A stretch of 64,000 bases of DNA, taken from NCBI RefSeq assembly GCF_954871325.1, contig NC_088775.1:70843561-70907560 (forward strand), in the 5' to 3' direction. Each line of letters begins with the position of its first letter. The first letter of the stretch is position 1. The notes beneath the pieces are model-generated. The model was not told the origin of the DNA. It worked only from the letters and a program-made list of their open reading frames with translations, and ran no database searches. The translations under genes and the position numbers were made by a program. Positions 63,301 through 64,000 of this stretch are shown here, in pieces. Origin of the DNA: Gordionus sp. m RMFG-2023 (taxonomy: Eukaryota > Nematomorpha > Gordioida > Chordodea > Parachordodidae).

Positions 63301-63972
63301 TGTAATCATAATTTTTTTATTTTATATTTATTCTTCATGATGTTCTTCAACAAAATTTTTAAAAATAAAAAGAAATTGGGAAATTATCAACCCTTTTTTG
63401 TTATTTGTTTAGAAATTTGTAGATCAATTTTTTTTTAAATTTACGTGGTTTAATTAATATTTTTGGTATCTAATTATATTCATTGTTTTTATATCATATT
63501 TCAATCTAAAAAAAGTTTATCTTTTAATTCGTGAATAATTATTTAATCATTTTGTATATATAAACAAAAGCTTAATTATCATTTTTTTTATAAATAATTT
63601 AAATACAAGAAATTATATTCAACATAAATTGTAAATTATTTCTATAAGTTATTTGGTACTAAAAGTCACATAAAAATGATATGCTAAAAAATTAAGAGAC
63701 AGAACACTAGTTATTATTTCATATTACCTAAAATAGATGTGTACATCTCATGCACCTCATTCGCTCACCACGTTGCCTCTTCGGGTTGGTACATAGCCAT
63801 GGTTAGTACCCAAGCAGAGACCTCTCCATCTCAAGGTCCGCCTTCACACCCAGAATCCGAGATAGTGGCCGGCCTCAACCTAATGGGACCTATCGAGACC
63901 AAATTTATGGCCGTATCGCCCCAGTATGTGCCTTTGAGTGATGGAACCCAGGATCAGGTTATTATTAGCAGA
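6347..63972 (+). CDS. Gdi: Rab GDP-dissociation inhibitor gene, nine coding exons, 3' end beyond window
   Basis: GDI is a soluble cytosolic protein that extracts GDP-bound, prenylated Rab GTPases from membranes and returns them for new rounds of vesicle traffic. The coding exons are 6347-6391, 6435-6542, 6585-6684, 6733-6867, 7409-7604, 46850-46981, 61009-61273, 61436-61538 and 63737-63972. All introns are GT..AG and the phases agree, giving about 440 residues. Visible family blocks are the GTGLTECILSG dinucleotide-fold loop, [40 protein letters not shown], the [18 protein letters not shown] block and SDSCQIIIP. Tyr39, Glu232, Arg239 and Met249 match the Rab-binding residues known in mammalian alpha-GDI. 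The C-terminal segment after ISR (normally SYDATTHFE) is not in the window. Oddities are a 32-residue insertion, one GC-rich exon and two giant introns. The related Rab escort protein is excluded by size and block spacing. Confidence 0.95.
6435..6542 (+). CDS. Gdi: Gdi exon 2
   Basis: It encodes residues 16-51, from ECILSG through [20 protein letters not shown] and one tyrosine. Tyr39, which contacts Rab in alpha-GDI, is present. The donor is GTAAAT and the intron is 42 bp. The exon could only end after TAT for the next exon to continue as LYEHF, the equivalent of LYKRF in other GDIs. Confidence 0.93.
6585..6684 (+). CDS. Gdi: Gdi exon 3
   Basis: It encodes residues 52-84 plus one base of codon 85. 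It begins [14 protein letters not shown] and contains the near-invariant [20 protein letters not shown] block. The metazoan-type GRGRDWN is used rather than the fungal GRDRDYN or the plant form. The donor is G|GTTTGC and the intron is 48 bp. Confidence 0.95.
6733..6867 (+). CDS. Gdi: Gdi exon 4
   Basis: It encodes the split glycine 85 and residues 86-129, [18 protein letters not shown] onward through [15 protein letters not shown]. This matches the standard GDI run VYKVPSTETEAL. It ends in phase 1 at CAG|GTTATA. The following 541-bp intron holds a worn MITE. Confidence 0.95.
7145..7343. mobile_element. MITE of the TAGTGTTGTTAA family, worn copy
   Basis: It starts TAGTGTTGTTAAATGG and ends in a degraded GAGCCATAGAACAATATTA. 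The interior resembles the better copies at 18750-18961 and about 42919-43133, including an AATATTATGCAAG-like run and a TTTTTAAAAATTGAGCC run. It sits in Gdi intron 4. Target duplications are no longer recognisable, which suggests the oldest of the three copies. Confidence 0.6.
7409..7604 (+). CDS. Gdi: Gdi exon 5
   Basis: It encodes the split glycine 130 and residues 131-194, [20 protein letters not shown] through [18 protein letters not shown], with two bases of codon 195. Reading on would give a stop at once. The donor GA|GTAATT joins exon 6 in phase and restores the expected DDY. GC by hand count is about 30%. The intron that follows is about 39.2 kb. Confidence 0.94.
7615..7690. mobile_element. 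Transposon-end fragment beside the exon 5 donor
   Basis: TAGGGTTGACAAAAATCTTG, followed by ATTTAAATC-like words, resembles the ends of the elements at 7845-12534 and 39617-39975. It begins about ten bases after the splice donor. No partner end or duplication was found. Confidence 0.35.
9065..11925 (-). mobile_element. hAT transposon relic nested in the 7845 element
   Basis: The termini are TAGTGCTGTAAACGTTAC and GTTACCTTACAGCACTA, with flanking octamers ACCATATT and ACTATATT (7 of 8 identical). Both ends carry repeated CGTTACC, TTACTCGTTAC and AAAAGTAACG words facing inward. It contains a decayed minus-strand hAT transposase. Length is 2.86 kb, near the size of a full hAT. Confidence 0.85.
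9400..11200 (-). pseudogene. hAT transposase remnant
   Basis: Read on the minus strand near 10340-10440, the peptide [11 protein letters not shown] is followed by an aspartate. This is the C-x-A-H-x-L-N-L signature of the hAT RNase H-like catalytic domain. Near 9410-9500 the words [10 protein letters not shown] and [11 protein letters not shown] mark the C-terminal dimerisation domain (family form SAPVERLFS). The frame is broken many times and no stretch is intact. The order along the strand, catalytic part before dimerisation part, is as in the family. Confidence 0.7.
12543..13249. other. Intron 5 spacer, mostly unassigned
   Basis: This is AT-rich intronic DNA without a gene. The last 120 bp or so (from about 13125, CTGGCTGATAGCCCATC) is similar to the reverse complement of 27290-27415, so a diverged inverted repeat brackets the nested block. 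Nothing else is recognised. Confidence 0.5.
13580..14050 (+). repeat. TCGCGAA array, left arm
   Basis: About thirty imperfect iterations of a 14-17 bp unit have the form CGCGAA + CTTTTAT or TTTATTAT, with CCGCGAA and AGCGAA variants. The open frame over it is only a translation of the repeat. The reverse-complement array is at 19320-19815. Confidence 0.9.
14054..14262 (+). repeat. Tandem duplication of about 101 bp
   Basis: Two adjacent near-identical copies start GAAAATTACGAATTC and include TTTACCAACCGAAGTTTC and AAACGCGAATG. The duplication lies just inside the left TCGCGAA array and ends in the same AACGCGAATG word, so it may derive from the array. Confidence 0.85.
15204..16529. mobile_element. 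CAGTGGC-type non-autonomous hAT, fourth layer
   Basis: It begins CAGTGGCATAGACAGG and ends TTTGTCTACGCCACTG, the inverted terminus of the CAGTGGCGTAGC family. The flanks TATCAGAA and TTTAGAAC are only partly alike, so a target duplication is not proven. No coding region is seen in 1.3 kb. Confidence 0.55.
18750..18961. mobile_element. MITE of the TAGTGTTGTTAA family, best copy (212 bp)
   Basis: The termini TAGTGTTGTTAAACG and CGTTTAACAACACTA are flanked by the exact 8-bp duplication ATTAGGTC (18742-18749 and 18962-18969). The arms also pair through CGATTTTTAAAAACGGCTAA-like words, so a strong hairpin is expected. It is a non-autonomous hAT element, and other copies lie at 7145 and 42919. Confidence 0.9.
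19320..19815 (-). repeat. TCGCGAA array, right arm (inverted)
   Basis: The array runs as reverse complement of 13580-14050, with TTCGCGATA, GTTTCGCGATAAAGG and CTATAAA spacers. It includes short higher-order repeats of about 60 bp. The open frame covering most of it encodes only a repeating peptide. Confidence 0.9.
20692..21240 (-). pseudogene. hAT transposase C-terminus (DUF4371-linked type)
   Basis: The minus-strand frame at 20692-20910 reads [20 protein letters not shown], then [22 protein letters not shown] and FPRKL. This matches the hAT C-terminal dimerisation block of the zf-MYM/DUF4371 group (family form LPVTTASAERSFSKLKRIKTYLR...RLNGLALLSIHRDI). A shifted frame just upstream continues the family with [10 protein letters not shown] and [15 protein letters not shown]. 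The catalytic core is missing, so the copy cannot act alone. Confidence 0.8.
21880..23805 (+). repeat. 120-bp satellite array, left arm (about 17 units)
   Basis: The period is 119-120 bp, seen from the word CATAATCGTTATT at 21897, 22017, 22136, 22255, 22374, 22494 and onward. Each unit holds the palindrome TGACAATTGTCA, then a TTTTTGAATTTTTTTGA run, ATATGTTAAAATAAGTATT and TTTAGTGAAGATGTACCAT. Units differ by small changes and indels. The array forms part of an inverted arm of the foldback element. Confidence 0.93.
24080..25135 (-). repeat. 120-bp satellite array, right arm (about 10 units, inverted)
   Basis: These are the same units as the left arm in reverse complement: AAAATAACGATTATGACAAT, then TTGTCACTTTTCATTGG and ACATCTTCACTAAATTT. 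Unit number differs between the arms, as expected if arrays expand and contract after insertion. Open frames here are repeat translations. Confidence 0.92.
25754..25979. other. Spacer with an imperfect hairpin
   Basis: A 226-bp gap lies between two transposons. AGATGAGAGTTTTG at about 25917 pairs with CAAAACTCTCATCT ending at about 25976, with a loop of about 33 bases. No gene is seen. Confidence 0.6.
25980..27189. mobile_element. hAT-type non-autonomous element, CATAGGCGTAG ends
   Basis: It begins CATAGGCGTAGCCAGGG and ends TGACTACGCCTATG, flanked by the exact 8-bp duplication TCTGGCAA (25972-25979 and 27190-27197). The right subterminal region carries GGGGTCTGGGGGCGAAGCCC and CGGCCGAAGCCCGGG, matching the MITE at 3389 and the hAT at 13549. 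The left 480 bp matches the partial copy at 1-421 in inverse orientation. The 1.2 kb has no coding potential. Confidence 0.9.
27198..27641. other. Intron 5 spacer
   Basis: No gene is seen. About 120 bp near 27290-27415, including CTATCAGCTAG and ATCACCCTTATATG, is a diverged inverted copy of 13125-13255. The rest is unassigned AT-rich DNA. Confidence 0.5.
29655..31115 (+). repeat. GAGTCGACTAGAGGACGAA array, left arm
   Basis: The unit is roughly 90-130 bp. It contains the GC-rich core GAGTCGACTAGAGGACGAA, then a TATTTCAAATTA-like stretch, TTATTATTTAAGATATTTGT, and ACTTTAGACTTCCAACTTGA. The core is often doubled within a unit. The same words in reverse complement are at 33900-34735. Confidence 0.9.
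32020..32600 (-). pseudogene. hAT transposase remnant inside the nested element
   Basis: On the minus strand the frame reads [39 protein letters not shown] and [18 protein letters not shown] before a stop near 32020. This is the hAT dimerisation domain with its W-x(n)-YP-x-L and SVPSERAFS motifs. Upstream, [11 protein letters not shown] corresponds to the family LLDPRFK motif. The N-terminal part is lost. Confidence 0.85.
33900..34735 (-). repeat. GTCGAC array, right arm (inverted)
   Basis: This is the reverse complement of the left array: TTCGTCCTCTAGTCGACTC and CAAGTTGGAAGTCTAAAGTA, about eight cores. It is shorter than the left arm, so the arms have changed in length since they formed. 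Confidence 0.9.
35350..35645 (+). repeat. 103-bp minisatellite in the 5' region of hAT copy A (3 units)
   Basis: Units begin CCTTTATTTGATTGTTTTGG and end TTGAATATTGGGGCTTATTT. They sit just upstream of the transposase start. Copies B and C have the same array with about four units (53800-54190 and 54555-54930). Confidence 0.9.
36016..36130. mobile_element. hAT-end fragment
   Basis: AGAGATCTTCACGGGCC, followed by CAGACCCAGCCCAGGTC, resembles the ends of the element at 57751-58190 (AGGTCTGCACGGG). No opposite end or duplication was found, so this is only a fragment. Confidence 0.4.
36151..36640 (-). mobile_element. piggyBac relic
   Basis: A TTAA (36151-36154) is followed by CCCATTAATGGTCAC, the form of a piggyBac terminus next to its TTAA target. 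Inside, on the minus strand, is the cysteine-rich C-terminal finger of a piggyBac transposase. The other terminus was not found, so the element is truncated or too worn. Confidence 0.65.
36402..36495 (-). pseudogene. piggyBac transposase C-terminal cysteine-rich domain
   Basis: The frame reads [20 protein letters not shown] and then HIDCFKKF before a stop. This matches the C-x2-C...C-x2-C...C-F pattern that ends piggyBac transposases. A stop lies just before the first cysteine. The rest of the protein is not recognisable. Confidence 0.7.
36641..38438. other. Intron 5 spacer, no gene seen
   Basis: About 1.8 kb of AT-rich DNA without a recognisable protein, RNA gene or clear repeat. Short open frames here lack family motifs. 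Confidence 0.5.
38447..39465 (+). mobile_element. Short hAT element with TATACCTA ends
   Basis: The ends TATACCTA and TAGGTATA are flanked by the exact 8-bp duplication TAACCACC (38439-38446 and 39466-39473). Both subterminal regions are iterations of ATTCGATTCGTATTCG-like words. At 1.02 kb it is a deletion derivative that keeps only the 3' end of a transposase gene. Confidence 0.9.
38988..39170 (+). pseudogene. hAT transposase C-terminal domain
   Basis: The frame reads [20 protein letters not shown], then [10 protein letters not shown] and KTLCLKNWL, and stops. This is the hAT dimerisation block (family form A-x-D-x-L-x-I-x-x-S-S-x-P-x-E-R-x-F-S). The family is different from copies A-C. 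The upstream catalytic region is absent. Confidence 0.85.
39617..39975. mobile_element. MITE, about 360 bp
   Basis: The imperfect inverted ends are TAGGGTTTAACAAAAAT and ATATTGATTAAAACCTA. Inside, AATCTTCAAAGAGC and GAGCAAGATCTTTGAGC pair across the element. No clear target duplication and no coding region are seen. Confidence 0.5.
40575..41276. mobile_element. Deletion derivative of the BED-finger hAT
   Basis: The right end reads GGTACCTCTGCAGGCCTCTG, matching the terminus of copies A-C. Both ends carry iterated GGGCCGGGCC words and T/A runs. The interior near 41041-41110 still matches the 3' untranslated part of A-C, but the whole transposase is gone. The left terminus lacks its last bases. 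Confidence 0.75.
41430..44175. mobile_element. Second, older copy of the 120-bp satellite foldback
   Basis: The left part repeats GGCTAAGC words and the TTTTAGTAAAATAATTTATT stretch found in the 13258 element. It is followed by diverged units with GTGACAATTGTCATAATCG (41830-42730), then the inverted array with AACGATTATGACAATTGTC (43375-44095). The units are much more divergent than at 21880-25135. A TAGTGTTGTTAA-family MITE lies in the middle. The outer termini could not be fixed. Confidence 0.75.
42919..43133. mobile_element. MITE of the TAGTGTTGTTAA family, third copy
   Basis: It begins TAATGTTGTTAAACGATTG and ends CGTTTAACAACACTA. The interior ACGGCTAATTCAATATTTTC and TTTTTAAAAATCGGCT match the copy at 18750. 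The flanking octamers are only weakly alike. It has inserted into the centre of the second satellite foldback. Confidence 0.75.
44200..45420 (+). mobile_element. Non-LTR retrotransposon (LINE) reverse transcriptase relic
   Basis: Plus-strand fragments in family order are [20 protein letters not shown] at about 44548, a GVKQGYS-like box near 44650, the catalytic [11 protein letters not shown] at 44758, [12 protein letters not shown] near 44950, and ISNTNLW then ...[11 protein letters not shown] near 45070-45140. These are the RT and post-RT linker of a Jockey/CR1-like LINE. Several stops and shifts separate them, for example the frame at 44548 ends at 44643. No endonuclease, tail or target duplication was found. 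Confidence 0.8.
46129..46849. other. End of Gdi intron 5, no feature recognised
   Basis: AT-rich intronic DNA. The acceptor is TTTATATAG at 46841-46849. Open frames here show no family motif. Confidence 0.55.
46850..46981 (+). CDS. Gdi: Gdi exon 6
   Basis: It completes aspartate 195 and encodes residues 196-238, [20 protein letters not shown], then [20 protein letters not shown] and GFA, with two bases of arginine 239. It carries the most conserved Rab-binding block of the family, including Glu232 of GELPQ. It lies 39.2 kb from exon 5 and 14.0 kb from exon 7. Phases on both sides match exactly, which is the main proof that the distant exons belong together. Confidence 0.96.
46982..48150. other. 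Start of intron 6, transposon-end fragments
   Basis: No gene is seen. Near 47665-47830 the words GAGCCGGTTAAACCAG, ACAGTTTGGTTC and CGGTTTGGTTACG look like an iterated transposon end. Similar CGGTTCGGTTTGAACC words lie near 60815. The short frame at 47259-47462 has no recognisable domain. Confidence 0.45.
48155..48305 (+). repeat. 42-bp tandem repeat, about 3.5 units
   Basis: The unit GCAAAAGAATAATAAAAATG is followed by TAAATAAGGTGTATCACATT and TA, repeated with almost no change. The first unit is partial and slightly different. Near-identity between units suggests recent expansion. No gene product is evident. Confidence 0.92.
48306..50328. other. Intron 6 spacer, no gene recognised
   Basis: Two kilobases of AT-rich DNA with short frames at 48558-48785 and 48807-49007 that carry no motif I can name. 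No clear repeat was found. Confidence 0.5.
50329..51198. repeat. Inverted repeat (foldback), arms about 215 bp
   Basis: The left arm (50329-50545) reads GTGCTACTTCTAAAAGGAGA, then AATCATGAATTTGGCATTCC and TTTGCGACTGGTAA. The right arm (50984-51198) is its diverged reverse complement, ending TTAGAAGTAGCAC. The loop is about 440 bp. The minus-strand frame at 50340-50597 lies in the left arm and shows no domain. It may be an old foldback or MITE. Confidence 0.7.
52030..53793 (-). pseudogene. BED-type hAT transposase, copy B
   Basis: It has the same gene layout as copy A: BED finger near 53570-53660, [20 protein letters not shown] near 53400, [13 protein letters not shown] near 52990, [14 protein letters not shown] near 52830, then the C-terminal [13 protein letters not shown] near 52110 and a stop at 52030. 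The start codon position (53791-53793) reads ATC instead of ATG, and frame breaks are present near 52520 and 52880, so it is inactive. The longest open pieces are 98 and 108 residues. Confidence 0.87.
53800..54190 (+). repeat. About 100-bp minisatellite of hAT copy B (4 units)
   Basis: Units start at about 53805, 53900, 54001 and 54106, with the same words as at 35350-35645. Copy A has one unit fewer. Confidence 0.9.
54555..54930 (-). repeat. About 100-bp minisatellite of hAT copy C (4 units)
   Basis: This is the reverse complement of the array in copy B, with CCAAAACAATCAAATAAAGG and AAGCCCCAATATTCAAGTAT words, just upstream of the transposase start at 54935. Confidence 0.9.
54935..56715 (+). 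pseudogene. BED-type hAT transposase, copy C
   Basis: It starts [15 protein letters not shown]. The BED finger follows (CKNC...HLKRHKC, near 55090-55160), then the [10 protein letters not shown] region near 55300, [15 protein letters not shown] near 55760, [14 protein letters not shown] near 55890, and the C-terminal frame 56449-56715 with [20 protein letters not shown] and [12 protein letters not shown] to TAG change gives a stop near 55326, and shifts lie near 55045 and 56200, so it is dead. Expected full length is about 590 residues. Among the three copies this one has the longest intact 3' half. Confidence 0.88.
57751..58190 (+). mobile_element. Short hAT derivative with AGGTCTGCA ends
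   Basis: The left end AGGTCTGCACGGGTTG and the right end TTTGCAGACCTTTA are imperfect inverted repeats, with CGGGCCGCGAAAAATAA inside the right one. It holds only the last part of a hAT transposase. No clear duplication was found at the flanks. The related fragment at 36016 belongs to the same group. Confidence 0.65.
58002..58148 (+). pseudogene. hAT transposase C-terminal domain
   Basis: The frame reads [20 protein letters not shown], then [18 protein letters not shown], and stops after LNSGSD. It matches the hAT block [23 protein letters not shown]. The usual phenylalanine-serine after SER is replaced by alanine-leucine-glutamine. The upstream gene is missing. Confidence 0.8.
58307..59970 (+). 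mobile_element. hAT element with CGCGCTAC ends
   Basis: It begins CAGAGTTGTTAAAGTAACG and ends AGGGTTTAACAAATATG. The flanking octamers CCGATCAT (58299-58306) and CCTATCAT (59971-59978) match at 7 of 8. Both ends carry GCGCTAC, TAGCGCTC and AAAAGTAGC words. Related end fragments lie near 39985-40080, 46010-46115 and 60595-60655. One transposase fragment remains. Confidence 0.8.
59544..59717 (+). pseudogene. hAT transposase C-terminal domain
   Basis: The frame reads [20 protein letters not shown], then [20 protein letters not shown] and RQNK, and stops. It is a clear hAT dimerisation domain (family form [12 protein letters not shown]...RRxRLxDxxFE). The upstream coding part is too worn to follow. 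Confidence 0.85.
59979..61008. other. End of intron 6, transposon fragments
   Basis: Near 60595-60655 lies a CGCGCTAC-family end fragment (GTTAAAGTGGCGCTCTAC). Near 60770-60860 lie iterated CGGTTCGGTTTGAACC words. The frames at 59981-60229 and 60354-60578 have no recognised motif. The acceptor TTTAAAAG is at 61001-61008. Confidence 0.5.
61009..61273 (+). CDS. Gdi: Gdi exon 7, with a 32-residue insertion
   Basis: It completes Arg239 and encodes residues 240-327, [19 protein letters not shown] onward to [17 protein letters not shown]. Between QEII and the strand that normally follows (GKVxGVKSxGEIARC, here [14 protein letters not shown]), there are about 32 extra residues rich in Asn, Asp and Ser. 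The donor TAT|GTGAGT is strong. Both sides of the insertion align well with other GDIs, so the exon is genuine. Confidence 0.94.
61436..61538 (+). CDS. Gdi: Gdi exon 8
   Basis: It encodes residues 328-361, [20 protein letters not shown] then [14 protein letters not shown], plus one base of codon 362. It matches the GDI segment [27 protein letters not shown] replaces the usual QNQVNRK. The upstream intron is 162 bp with a TTTTTAG acceptor, and the donor is G|GTATAA. Confidence 0.94.
61539..62390. other. Intron 8, first part, with GC-richer repeated segments
   Basis: No gene is seen. Around 61835-62350 the sequence is richer in GC than its surroundings. It contains two related segments, CGCCGCACCGCTGGGTTAGG (about 62180) and CGCCACATTGCTGGATTAGG (about 62310), each followed by GC(A/G)GATTT(T/A)AGTC and TAAATTAA. 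This looks like a worn repeat or transposon of unknown type. Confidence 0.45.
62394..63250 (+). mobile_element. hAT remnant with GGAACGGAACC ends
   Basis: The left part reads GGGCATGGAACGGAACCG and TTCCCGGAACGTTCC. The right part reads ACTAGGACGGAACAA and GACCGGAACGAGAACG, in inverse sense. Exact termini and a target duplication could not be set. It holds one transposase fragment. Confidence 0.6.
62967..63134 (+). pseudogene. hAT transposase C-terminal domain
   Basis: The open frame reads [20 protein letters not shown], then [20 protein letters not shown] and [15 protein letters not shown], and stops. This is the hAT dimerisation region with its L-x-x-W and ATPxSxVxVERxFS motifs. The glutamate of VER is lysine here. 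A shifted upstream frame, [19 protein letters not shown] near 62840-62900, fits the linker of the same protein. Confidence 0.85.
63737..63972 (+). CDS. Gdi: Gdi exon 9 (GC-rich), edge of window
   Basis: It completes Asp362 and encodes residues 363-440, [20 protein letters not shown], then MVSTQAET...[10 protein letters not shown] and DQVIISR. It aligns with the GDI segment DIYVCMISFAHNVA through QIFISR. By hand count it is about 51% GC and uses many C/G-ending codons, unlike the other exons. The likely donor is AGA|GTTGTT at 63973, a weak site. The next exon (SYDATTHFE in relatives) is outside the window. Confidence 0.9.
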
Positions 63973-64000
63973 GTTGTTAAAAGATACTTTTTAAATGGAT

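Overview
The window looks like nuclear DNA of a very AT-rich opisthokont, most likely an animal or a close relative. The one host gene has an animal-type protein sequence and spliceosomal introns with GT..AG ends, and everything around it is transposon-derived. The sequence does not settle the phylum.

The host gene is Gdi, a Rab GDP-dissociation inhibitor, on the plus strand. Nine coding exons run from the ATG at 6347 to 63972, and the last part of the gene lies beyond the right edge. Splice phases agree at every junction I could join, and the product covers about 440 residues with the Rab-binding platform intact. Introns are strongly bimodal: three of 42-48 bp, then 541 bp, 39.2 kb, 14.0 kb, 162 bp and 2.2 kb. 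Exon 7 carries an insertion of about 32 residues. Exon 9 is about 51% GC by hand count, against about 30% for exon 5.

Left of the gene (1-6346) are part of a hAT-type MITE, a 247-bp repeat unit in three copies, and a broken Ty3/Gypsy element (640-5415) that sits inside that repeat and carries a MITE of its own.

Intron 5 (7605-46849) is a stack of DNA transposons. In order it holds a hAT inside another element (7845-12534); a four-layer nest at 13258-25745; a hAT-type MITE (25980-27189); a BED-finger hAT split by a second hAT (27650-35927); a piggyBac relic; a short hAT (38447-39465); and a candidate 6.5-kb element filled with later insertions, including a LINE relic (39606-46120). Many copies keep exact or 7/8 target-site duplications, so the order of insertion can be read.

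Intron 6 (46982-61008) holds a 42-bp tandem repeat, a small foldback, a 6.2-kb inverted pair of the same BED-finger hAT (51207-57413), and two other hAT remnants. Intron 8 holds one more hAT remnant.

A theme across the window is terminal regions built from short iterated motifs in opposite orientation at the two ends (TCGCGAA, GAGTCGACTAGAGGACGAA, a 120-bp unit with TGACAATTGTCA, GGCTAAGCCTA, GGCCCGGCCCGGAT). I found no tRNA, rRNA or CRISPR feature and no intact transposase.
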